In this document: piece after piece, positions 36,670 to 43,741 of the stretch
Layout: every line of letters starts with the position of its first letter
How positions within the stretch are numbered: the first letter of the stretch is position 1
From: Lacinutrix himadriensis
GTDB lineage: Bacteria; Bacteroidota; Bacteroidia; Flavobacteriales; Flavobacteriaceae
NCBI RefSeq assembly: GCF_001418105.1
Contig: NZ_LIQI01000022.1
Location: 558,001-622,000, forward strand
Length of the DNA: 64,000 bases
Reading direction: 5' to 3'
Position numbers and translations under genes: made by a program
The notes under the pieces: generated by a model
What the model was told of the DNA's origin: nothing
What the model saw: only the letters and a program-made list of their open reading frames with translations
The model's database searches: none

Positions 36670-36684
36670 AAACCTTGTAGGTCT
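36652..36684. repeat. REP1 hairpin
   Basis: AGACCTAGCAGGTTTT pairs with AAAACCTTGTAGGTCT (14 of 16 positions) across one base. The two mismatches form an internal bulge, as is usual in REPs. The left arm codes for the end of the GNAT protein. Confidence 0.85.
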
Positions 36685-36695
36685 AAATCACAACA

Positions 36696-36709
36696 AACCT
36701 AGCAGGTCT
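36696..36709. repeat. REP2 half-element AACCTAGCAGGTCT
   Basis: Contains the ACCTAGCAGGT core of REP1, located 24 bases before the transposase ATG. Confidence 0.75.
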
Positions 36710-36732
36710 ATTACTTATAATAATAAAAAACA

Positions 36733-38214
36733 ATGGAATTACTAAAAAAAGAAAATTACTACCATGTTTATAATCGAGGAATAAATAGTGAAACTATTTT
36801 TCACGATGAAGAGAACATGACTTATTTTCTAAAATTAGTAACTAAACATTTAAGTCCAAAAGTTAATATTTTGGCTTATTGCCTATTAAATAATCATTTT
36901 CATTTTGCCATTGAAGTGACTTCGGAAACCAAAGTTGTTAACCAAGCATTTTCAAATTTGTTTAATGCTTATACTAAAGCATTTAATAAGCAAAACTCTA
37001 GAACTGGAGCTTTGTTGGAAAGACCTTTTAAAAGGAAACTAATTAATAACGAAGAATATTTAAAGCAACTCATTTTATATATTCATAAGAATCCTGAAAA
37101 CCATAATATTGTTAAAGATTTTAAAACTTACGAGTTTTCATCTTATAAATCATTTTTATCTAAAGATGTGACGTTAATTAGTCACAAAAAACCATATATC
37201 ATTACCCTTTTTAATGATTTAAATAACTTTATGGAAACACATACTAATAATAATTCCAACGATCTTAATATGGAACATGACGATGACGATTCTAGACCTG
37301 CTAGGTCGTCTATGAAAGATACATTTTTTAAATACATACATCAATTACAAGACACTATTACAGCTGGCCTAGAAAAAGTGGATGGTAAAGCAACATTTCA
37401 AGAAGACATCTGGGAACGTCCCGAAGGTGGTGGCGGAAGAACCAGAGTAATAGAAAACGGAAACGTTTTTGAAAAAGGAGGCGTTAATATTTCTGGGGTT
37501 CACGGTAAATTACCAGATTCTATGCAAAAATATTTTGGTGTAGAAGATGCCGATTTCTTTGCTTGCGGATTGAGCTTGGTATTGCATCCTAAAAACCCAA
37601 TGGTTCCCACAGTTCACGCGAATTGGCGTTATTTTGAAATGTATGATAAAGAAGGAAATATTGTAGACCAATGGTTTGGTGGCGGACAAGATCTAACGCC
37701 TTACTACTTGTTTGATGAGGATGCGAAACACTTTCATCAGACTTGCAAAACGGCTTGCGACAAGCACAATCCAGAATTTTATACAAAATATAAAGCACGT
37801 TGTGACGAATATTTCTATAATGCACACCGAAATGAAGGTCGTGGTATTGGCGGTTTATTCTTCGATTACTGTAAAGCTTCCGAAGAAATGAGCATGCAAA
37901 ACTGGCATGATTTTGTTACCGAAGTTGGGGATAGTTTCCTAGAAGCCTATGTTCCTATTGCGGAAAAAAGAAAAGATTTAGACTATACCAAAGCACAACG
38001 CGATTGGCAAGAAATTCGTCGTGGTCGTTATGTAGAATTCAATTTAGTGCATGATAAGGGAACGCTTTTCGGATTAAAAACAAACGGAAGAATTGAAAGT
38101 ATTTTAATGAGTCTTCCGCCACATGTGCAATGGGTTTATGACCATCATCCAGAAGCTGGTAGTGAAGAAGAACGTTTAATTGAAGTTTTACAAAACCCTA
38201 TAGATTGGGCTTAA
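36733..38214 (+). CDS. in-frame RAYT transposase-HemF chimera (493 residues)
   Basis: One uninterrupted frame joins two unrelated proteins. Residues 1-~175 are a REP-associated (Y1, HUH) transposase: opening ENYYHVYNRGINSE, metal-binding His55 and His57 in LLNNHFHFAIE, RTGALLERPFKR, and probable catalytic Tyr116 in LYIHKNPENH. Residues ~176-193 are a polar, acidic linker (NNNSNDLNMEHDDDD) whose last part SRPARSS is encoded by REP3. Residues 194-493 are a complete coproporphyrinogen III oxidase. No stop codon lies between them. The cell may make the full chimera, or ribosomes may start anew at the HemF ATG. The transposase looks catalytically intact. Confidence 0.8.
   Translation: MELLKKENYYHVYNRGINSETIFHDEENMTYFLKLVTKHLSPKVNILAYCLLNNHFHFAIEVTSETKVVNQAFSNLFNAYTKAFNKQNSRTGALLERPFKRKLINNEEYLKQLILYIHKNPENHNIVKDFKTYEFSSYKSFLSKDVTLISHKKPYIITLFNDLNNFMETHTNNNSNDLNMEHDDDDSRPARSSMKDTFFKYIHQLQDTITAGLEKVDGKATFQEDIWERPEGGGGRTRVIENGNVFEKGGVNISGVHGKLPDSMQKYFGVEDADFFACGLSLVLHPKNPMVPTVHANWRYFEMYDKEGNIVDQWFGGGQDLTPYYLFDEDAKHFHQTCKTACDKHNPEFYTKYKARCDEYFYNAHRNEGRGIGGLFFDYCKASEEMSMQNWHDFVTEVGDSFLEAYVPIAEKRKDLDYTKAQRDWQEIRRGRYVEFNLVHDKGTLFGLKTNGRIESILMSLPPHVQWVYDHHPEAGSEEERLIEVLQNPIDWA
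37294..37307. repeat. REP3, inverted copy, overlapping the hemF translation start region
   Basis: AGACCTGCTAGGTC is the reverse complement of REP2 except for one base. It is read in frame as part of the linker (RPAR) and leaves only four bases before the hemF ATG at 37312. Confidence 0.85.
37312..38214 (+). CDS. hemF: oxygen-dependent coproporphyrinogen III oxidase HemF (domain of the chimera or internal start)
   Basis: A 300-residue enzyme converting coproporphyrinogen III to protoporphyrinogen IX with O2. From MKDTFFKYIHQLQD onward it has the usual length and all conserved blocks: GGGGRTRVIENGNVFEKGG, VPTVHANWRYFEM, WFGGGQDLTPYYLF, EGRGIGGLFFDY, EIRRGRYVEFNLVHDKGT, and the C-terminal LPPHVQWVYDHHPE. 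Retention of every block shows it is under selection despite the upstream insertion. The ATG at 37312 is the start expected by comparison with the family, but it has lost its natural upstream region to the RAYT element. The next gene starts one base after its stop codon. Confidence 0.93.
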   Translation: MKDTFFKYIHQLQDTITAGLEKVDGKATFQEDIWERPEGGGGRTRVIENGNVFEKGGVNISGVHGKLPDSMQKYFGVEDADFFACGLSLVLHPKNPMVPTVHANWRYFEMYDKEGNIVDQWFGGGQDLTPYYLFDEDAKHFHQTCKTACDKHNPEFYTKYKARCDEYFYNAHRNEGRGIGGLFFDYCKASEEMSMQNWHDFVTEVGDSFLEAYVPIAEKRKDLDYTKAQRDWQEIRRGRYVEFNLVHDKGTLFGLKTNGRIESILMSLPPHVQWVYDHHPEAGSEEERLIEVLQNPIDWA

Positions 38215-38215
38215 A

Positions 38216-38605
38216 ATGAATTGCTACTGCGGAAATAACAAAACTTACAAATCCTGCTGTGAAGTCTTTCATTTAAATAATGGAAAAACAGAAACAGCAC
38301 AACAACTCATGCGTTCTAGATATAGTGCTTTTGTATTAGCAAATGGCGATTACTTAATGGGAACGCATCATAGCTCTACAAGACCAACATCCGAAAAAAA
38401 AGCGATTGTAAAATGGGCAAAATCTGTAGAGTGGATAAAACTAGAAATAGAAGAAACTACCAAAGGTTTAGAAAAGGATAAAGAAGGTACAGTAACCTTT
38501 AACGCCTATTTTTATGAAAACAGCAAAGTAGATGTAATTCATGAAAAATCTGCTTTTATAAAAGAAAATAACAAATGGTATTACTTAGGTTATGCCAAAA
38601 ACTAA
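38216..38605 (+). CDS. YchJ-like SEC-C motif protein
   Basis: A 129-residue protein opening with the zinc-binding SEC-C motif CYCGNNKTYKSCC, followed by a UPF0225/YchJ-type domain (QLMRSRYSAFVLANGDYL, then SAFIKENNKWYYLGY). The role of the YchJ family is unknown; SEC-C motifs bind zinc. It starts one base after the hemF stop and six bases before hemB, so it is part of the heme operon. A connection to heme enzymes is guilt by association only. Confidence 0.88.
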   Translation: MNCYCGNNKTYKSCCEVFHLNNGKTETAQQLMRSRYSAFVLANGDYLMGTHHSSTRPTSEKKAIVKWAKSVEWIKLEIEETTKGLEKDKEGTVTFNAYFYENSKVDVIHEKSAFIKENNKWYYLGYAKN

Positions 38606-38611
38606 TATAAT

Positions 38612-39604
38612 ATGTATCCAATTAAAAGAAATAGAAGATTAAGAACCAACGAAGCGATTAGAAGCTTAGTTAGAGAAACCATTATTTCACCAAACGATTT
38701 TTTAGTACCACTTTTTGTAGTGGAAGGAAAAGGTATTAAGGAAGAAATTGCATCGATGCCAAATTACTATCGTTACAGTTTAGATTTACTACAAGCTGAA
38801 GTAAAAGAGCTTTGGAAACTAGGTTTAAAATCGGTGTTACTATTTGTAAAAGTACCAGACATTTTAAAAGACAATAAAGGTACGGAAGCAGTAAATCCTA
38901 ACGGATTAATGCAACGCGCTATAAAAACGGTTAAGAATGCTTGTCCGCAGATGTTAGTAATGACAGATGTAGCACTAGATCCATATTCTATTTATGGTCA
39001 CGATGGTATTATTGAAGATGGTAAAGTTATTAACGATGAAAGTGTAGACGTATTAACAGAAATGAGTGTTTCTCATATAGAAGCTGGAGCCGATTTTGTG
39101 GCACCAAGCGATATGATGGATGGTCGTATTTTATCTATCCGTGAAGCCTTTGAAGATGAAGGCTATGCAGATGCCGGAATCATGAGTTATTCTGCTAAAT
39201 ATGCTTCTGCTTTTTATGGTCCTTTTCGCGATGCTTTAGACTCTGCTCCTGTAGATGCACAAGATATTCCGAAGGACAAAAAATCGTATCAAATGGATTA
39301 TGCAAATCGTTTTGAAGCAATTCGTGAAACCGAAATGGATATTGATGAAGGCGCAGATATCGTGATGGTAAAACCAGGTTTATGCTATTTGGATATTGTC
39401 CGTGAAATTAAAAATGAAGTGGATGTTCCTGTTGCCGTATACCAAGTTTCTGGAGAATATGCGATGCTTAAAGCAGCTGCAGAAAAAGGTTGGTTAGACC
39501 ATGATGCGGTTATGATGGAGCAAATAACAGCCATTAAACGTGCTGGAGCAGATATCATTGCTAGCTACTTTGCTAAGGATGTTGTGAAAATTTTAAATGA
39601 TTAG
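38612..39604 (+). CDS. hemB: delta-aminolevulinic acid dehydratase (porphobilinogen synthase) HemB
   Basis: A 330-residue enzyme joining two 5-aminolevulinate molecules into porphobilinogen. The two active-site lysines are in MSYSAKYASAFYG and VMVKPGLCYLD. The Zn-type triple-Cys loop is absent: TDVALDPYSIYGHDG has Asp/Ala, so it is the Mg/K-dependent form. It is the last gene of the plus-strand heme operon. A 19-base copy of its 3' end recurs 85 bases further on, outside the gene. Confidence 0.95.
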   Translation: MYPIKRNRRLRTNEAIRSLVRETIISPNDFLVPLFVVEGKGIKEEIASMPNYYRYSLDLLQAEVKELWKLGLKSVLLFVKVPDILKDNKGTEAVNPNGLMQRAIKTVKNACPQMLVMTDVALDPYSIYGHDGIIEDGKVINDESVDVLTEMSVSHIEAGADFVAPSDMMDGRILSIREAFEDEGYADAGIMSYSAKYASAFYGPFRDALDSAPVDAQDIPKDKKSYQMDYANRFEAIRETEMDIDEGADIVMVKPGLCYLDIVREIKNEVDVPVAVYQVSGEYAMLKAAAEKGWLDHDAVMMEQITAIKRAGADIIASYFAKDVVKILND

Positions 39605-39673
39605 AAAATCTATAAACGAAACGAATTTTTATTATCCTGAGCGTAGTCGAAGGGTTGCTAAGGATGTTGTGAA
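39570..39673 (+). repeat. 19-bp direct repeat of the hemB 3' end flanking an intergenic insert
   Basis: TTGCTAAGGATGTTGTGAA occurs at 39570-39588 inside hemB and again at 39655-39673 after it. The second copy continues into a frame reading AKDVVKLLNQ-stop, which parallels the real end AKDVVKILND-stop. Between them lies TATCCTGAGCGTAGTCGAAGG, a known style of interspersed intergenic repeat. Confidence 0.75.
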
Positions 39674-39708
39674 GTTATTAAACCAATAATCTAAATTATA
39701 TTCCCAAT

Positions 39709-39742
39709 AAAAAATCCTGAACAAAACTGTTCAGGATTTTTT
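39709..39742. terminator. bidirectional terminator between hemB and the surface-protein gene
   Basis: AAAATCCTGAACA-AAAC-TGTTCAGGATTTT is a perfect 13-bp stem with A and T runs outside, serving both converging transcripts. Confidence 0.92.
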
Positions 39743-39753
39743 ATTTTCAATAC

Positions 39754-42700
39754 TTATCTTTTTAAAGTAAAATGTGACTGAAACTGTTTTTGTTCTCCGC
39801 CTTCTTCATAAGTTAATACAAACCAATAATCACTGGAAGGTAAATCGGAACCATTAAAAGTGCCATCCCACCCTGGAGCATTCGGATGTAATTGTTTTAA
39901 TAATTTTCCATATCTATCATAAATACTAACTAGAGTATTAGGCTGATTACTTACCGCAAAAACATTCCAAGTATCATTATAGCCATCGTTGTTTGGTGTA
40001 AACATTTTAGGATAATCTATAATACTAATATTATCTATAGTAATAAAATCGCAAGATGGTGTACCAGTTGTTCTATCGTGCACATACACCGTATGTATAC
40101 CACTGCTTACATTGGTAAAAACACCTCCATTATCTAAAATAGGTCCATCATCTAATTGAAACCAATAATCCCCATAACCTTCTACAGTAATCGTTATTGT
40201 TGGATTAGGCTCAAAAGATCCCGTTTGTGAAACACTCACAAATACTGCTTGTCCAGATTGAATAATTTCAAAATCTTCACTAATTTCTGAAGTACAATTG
40301 GCTGTCGGTAAAATTTCTTCAATAGATAAGGTATACAATCCAGGGGCTGCAGTATCTACCGTATAGGTACTTTGATTTGCTCCTACAATTTCCACATCAT
40401 TTAAATACCATGTATAATTATAATTAGGATTTTGTAAATCGCTAATTAAAGTAATTGCATTTTGCACAACTCCACTAACATAATCTGCACAAAGTGTATT
40501 CAATCCATCTACTGAAGAAATCACAGGTTTTAAGATTGGATTTACTATTATGGTCATGGTTTGTGTGGTAGCACATTCTCCAGCATTAGGTGTAAAGGTA
40601 TAGGTTGTAGTTGCTGTATTGTTTATTGCAGGACTCCAAGTTCCAGTAATACCATTATTGGATGTGGTTGGTAAAGCGTTTAAAGTTTCACCACTACATA
40701 TTGCAGCTTCTTGTGTAAATGTTGGTGTTACATTAGGGTTTACCGTTATGGTCATGGTTTGGCTAGTAGCACATTCTCCAGCTGCAGGAGTAAACGTATA
40801 CGTGGTTGTTGCGGTATTATCTACTGCAGGACTCCAAGTTCCTGTTATACTATTATTCGACGTTGTTGGCAAAGCATTAAGTGTGTCACCACTACAAATG
40901 GCTGCTATTTGCGTAAACGTTGGTGTAATATTTGGATTTACCGTTATGGTCATGGTTTGCGTTGCGGCACATTGTCCGGCATCTGGAGTAAACGTGTAAG
41001 TTGTCGTTACCGTATTATCTAAAGCAGGACTCCAACTTCCTGTTATACTATTATTAGAGGTAGTTGGTAAAGCTGCAAGTGCGTCACCGCTACAAATTGG
41101 TGCTACTTGTGTAAATGTTGGCGAAACCGATGGGTTTACCGTTATTACCATGGTTTGCGTAGTAGCACAAACACCTGCGTCTGGTGTAAACGTGTAGGTG
41201 GTTGTTGTTGTATTATCTATTGCTGGACTCCATGTTCCGGATACACCATTATTAGAGGTAGTTGGTAAAGCAGCTAAGGCTTCGCCACTACAAATGGCTG
41301 CCACTTGCGTAAACGTTGGTGTTACATTAGGATTTACGGTTATAGTCATGGTTTCTGAAACCGCACATTGTCCTGCATCTGGAGTAAAGGTGTAGGCTGT
41401 AGTTGTGGTATTATCTATTACTGGACTCCAACTTCCAGTTATACCATTATTAGATGTAGTTGGTAAAGCGTTTAATGTTTCCCCACTACAAATTGGTGCT
41501 ACTTGTGTGAATGTTGGTGTAACTATTGGGTTTACCGTGATGGTCATGGTTTCTGTAGCTGCACATTGCCCTGCGTCTGGAGTAAAGGTATAGGTTGTAG
41601 TAGCTGTATTATCTAGCGCTGGACTCCAACTTCCTGTCACACTATTGTTAGAGGTCGTTGGTAACGCAGTTAATGTTTCCCCACTACAAATTGGTGCGGC
41701 CTGTGTAAATGTTGGCGAAACTGAAGGATTAACTATTATTACCATAGTTTCTGTACTAGCACAAACTCCTGCATCTGGCGTAAACGTGTAGGTAGTTGTT
41801 GTTGTGTTATCTATTGCTGGACTCCAAGATCCTGTTACACTATTATTAGAAGTAGTTGGTAAAGCGGCTAAGGTTTCGCCACTGCAAATTGGTGCTACTT
41901 GCGTAAAGGTTGGTGTAACATTCGGGTTTACCGTAATTGTCATTGTTTCCGTAATTCCACATTGCCCTGCATCTGGACTAAACGTATAGGTTGTAGTTGC
42001 TGTATTCTCTACTCCTGGACTCCAACTACCAGTTACACCGTTGTTAGATGTAGTTGGTAAGGCGCTTAATGTTTCGCCACTACATATTGGTGCTACTTGA
42101 GTGAATGTTGGTGTAACTGTTGGGTTTACGGTAATAGTCATTGTTTCTACAACTCCGCATTGTCCGGCATCTGGAGTAAACGTATAAGTTGTAGTTGTAG
42201 TATTATCTAGTACGGGACTCCAACTTCCTGTTACACTATTGGTAGATGTCGTTGGTAAAGCAGCCAAGGCCTCACCACTACATATTGGTGCTACTTGTGT
42301 AAATGTTGGTGTAACAACTGAGTTTACAGTAATAGTCATGGTTACAGAAACAGCACACTGTCCTGCATCTGGAGTAAACGTATAGGTTGTAGTTGTTGTG
42401 TTATCTATTGCTGGACTCCAAGTACCTGCAACACTATTGTTAGATGTGGTTGGTAAAGCAGCTAATGTTTCCCCACTACAAATTGGTGCTACTTGCGTAA
42501 ATGTTGGTGTAAGGTTAGGACTTACGGTTACCGTTTCACTATCTACTAATATTTGTGAACATATCACAGTACCAGATCCATTTACAACTTGAACATTTTC
42601 TAGAGTTATGGTTGTATTTACACTAGGTGTTTGGGCTAAAGTTGCGACTCCTGCATTATCTAAAACAATGGATTGCGTTGCAGCACTATTAATATTGTAA

Positions 42701-43626
42701 TACACAACGGTATTTGGTGTTCCAGAAAAAGTAAAGGTCACATTTTCACCATCACAGATTGCTGTATCTGAAGCAGAAACCACAGCATCAGGAATAGGAG
42801 AAACTATTAAATCAAAATCTATTAAACTGTAGCAATCGGTTACACCAGATAAAACTTTAGCATAAATAGTTTGCGGATTAGATGTGTTTGCGTAAATACC
42901 TGGAAGTGCATTTATACCATCCGTAGCATCTGCTAAGCTAGCGTAATACTGCACCGTTTCATTTGCTAAATCATTACTGATACTGCTATCTAATCCAAAT
43001 AAACTAAAGATAGAAATATCTGGAGTTACACTACAAGAAATAATATCATCAATGGGGTTTGCATCTGGAGGCGTTGGAAAAGCTCCAGTACCATTCATGG
43101 CTGTTCCTGTCCATTCTATTTCAAAACCACCTTCTCCATGAGGTCTATCAATTACTAAATAGTACGTTTGACCAGGAAGTACAGATAACCAATACACAAA
43201 GCCATTTCCACTAGCATCCGGACCTGTTTGGGTTAGGGTTGTGCTACCATCTATTCCTGTGTGATTATTTGGTAGACCTGCTGCGTTTGGATTTGTTGTT
43301 GCACAACGAATTGGGCTTCCTAAATTGGAGCAAAGACGATCTGGACCGTATACCCAAAAATCATAATCGACCAAAATATCTGGATCATCCGGAATTAAAT
43401 TAAACCCTAATGTTCCCGCTTGCACTATATTTACTTCTAGCCATAAAGAATTATGCTCAGAACCACCACAACCAGAAACTTCTTGTGTGTTTCCAATACC
43501 TGTTGCATTCGATGAGAAATTCCCATTACCACAAACGGTAATGGCATTCACACAATCATTCGGTTCTTGTGCTTGAACTAGCGAAACCAAGAGAACTAAT
43601 AACCCAAAAATTAAAACCTTTTTCAT
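39754..43626 (-). CDS. large repeat surface protein with T9SS type B (gliding motility-associated) sorting domain
   Basis: A 1290-residue exported protein. A signal peptide (to about LVQAQ) is followed by an N-terminal module of ~170 residues similar to pre-peptidase or cell-surface beta domains (NDCVNAITVCGNG, ending WTGTA) and linker domains. Ten consecutive 66-residue repeats follow (encoded at 40531-42510). The C-terminus FTPNNDGYNDTWNVF...FTLKR is the type B sorting domain, which in SprB-like proteins needs a dedicated PorP/SprF partner. Such a gene lies in the same operon. It is probably an adhesin or gliding-associated filament protein. It is the last gene of its operon. Confidence 0.9.
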   Translation of the reverse strand: MKKVLIFGLLVLLVSLVQAQEPNDCVNAITVCGNGNFSSNATGIGNTQEVSGCGGSEHNSLWLEVNIVQAGTLGFNLIPDDPDILVDYDFWVYGPDRLCSNLGSPIRCATTNPNAAGLPNNHTGIDGSTTLTQTGPDASGNGFVYWLSVLPGQTYYLVIDRPHGEGGFEIEWTGTAMNGTGAFPTPPDANPIDDIISCSVTPDISIFSLFGLDSSISNDLANETVQYYASLADATDGINALPGIYANTSNPQTIYAKVLSGVTDCYSLIDFDLIVSPIPDAVVSASDTAICDGENVTFTFSGTPNTVVYYNINSAATQSIVLDNAGVATLAQTPSVNTTITLENVQVVNGSGTVICSQILVDSETVTVSPNLTPTFTQVAPICSGETLAALPTTSNNSVAGTWSPAIDNTTTTTYTFTPDAGQCAVSVTMTITVNSVVTPTFTQVAPICSGEALAALPTTSTNSVTGSWSPVLDNTTTTTYTFTPDAGQCGVVETMTITVNPTVTPTFTQVAPICSGETLSALPTTSNNGVTGSWSPGVENTATTTYTFSPDAGQCGITETMTITVNPNVTPTFTQVAPICSGETLAALPTTSNNSVTGSWSPAIDNTTTTTYTFTPDAGVCASTETMVIIVNPSVSPTFTQAAPICSGETLTALPTTSNNSVTGSWSPALDNTATTTYTFTPDAGQCAATETMTITVNPIVTPTFTQVAPICSGETLNALPTTSNNGITGSWSPVIDNTTTTAYTFTPDAGQCAVSETMTITVNPNVTPTFTQVAAICSGEALAALPTTSNNGVSGTWSPAIDNTTTTTYTFTPDAGVCATTQTMVITVNPSVSPTFTQVAPICSGDALAALPTTSNNSITGSWSPALDNTVTTTYTFTPDAGQCAATQTMTITVNPNITPTFTQIAAICSGDTLNALPTTSNNSITGTWSPAVDNTATTTYTFTPAAGECATSQTMTITVNPNVTPTFTQEAAICSGETLNALPTTSNNGITGTWSPAINNTATTTYTFTPNAGECATTQTMTIIVNPILKPVISSVDGLNTLCADYVSGVVQNAITLISDLQNPNYNYTWYLNDVEIVGANQSTYTVDTAAPGLYTLSIEEILPTANCTSEISEDFEIIQSGQAVFVSVSQTGSFEPNPTITITVEGYGDYWFQLDDGPILDNGGVFTNVSSGIHTVYVHDRTTGTPSCDFITIDNISIIDYPKMFTPNNDGYNDTWNVFAVSNQPNTLVSIYDRYGKLLKQLHPNAPGWDGTFNGSDLPSSDYWFVLTYEEGGEQKQFQSHFTLKR
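40531..42510 (-). repeat. ten 198-bp (66-residue) in-frame tandem repeats
   Basis: Exactly 1980 bases, so ten units without a single indel. The consensus opens TPTFTQVAPICSGETLAALP and closes TFTPDAGQCA...TMTITVNPNV. Each repeat has two Cys (positions 11 and 52), suiting one disulfide per module. Units 4 and 7, and 5 and 8, resemble one another more than their neighbours (e.g. shared GVCA...MVI-VNPSV), indicating duplication in blocks of three. Confidence 0.93.
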
Positions 43627-43741
43627 TGCTATCTTTTCTTCATTATTATCTAAAAATTAAACAGTAAAAATTACCGTTTAATTTTTAAATAATGCTTAAT
43701 ATTTTAATACTAACAATTAACTATATAAAGTTAATTAAAAG

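Larger units (their letters stand above)
36652..37307 (+). mobile_element. RAYT element: REP palindromes flanking a REP-associated tyrosine transposase
   Basis: A 656-base unit. The left side has REP1 (36652-36684) and REP2 (36696-36709, AACCTAGCAGGTCT). The transposase frame starts at 36733. The right side is REP3 (37294-37307, AGACCTGCTAGGTC). REP2 and REP3 are inverted copies differing at one of 14 bases. This is the classic arrangement of a domesticated IS200/IS605-related RAYT with its own REPs. The right end stops four bases before the hemF ATG and the element lacks a stop codon. Confidence 0.85.

Noticed and set aside
37589-37825. 78-codon minus-strand frame inside hemF
   Set aside because: It is wholly contained in the strongly conserved hemF sequence on the other strand.
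40531-42510. CRISPR-like array of evenly spaced repeats
   Set aside because: The period is 198 bases with no spacer/repeat distinction, it stays in frame and encodes a surface protein; no cas genes are near.
40619-42592. Several regularly spaced open frames on the plus strand
   Set aside because: They recur every 198 bases because they are antisense shadows of the 66-residue repeats in the minus-strand gene.
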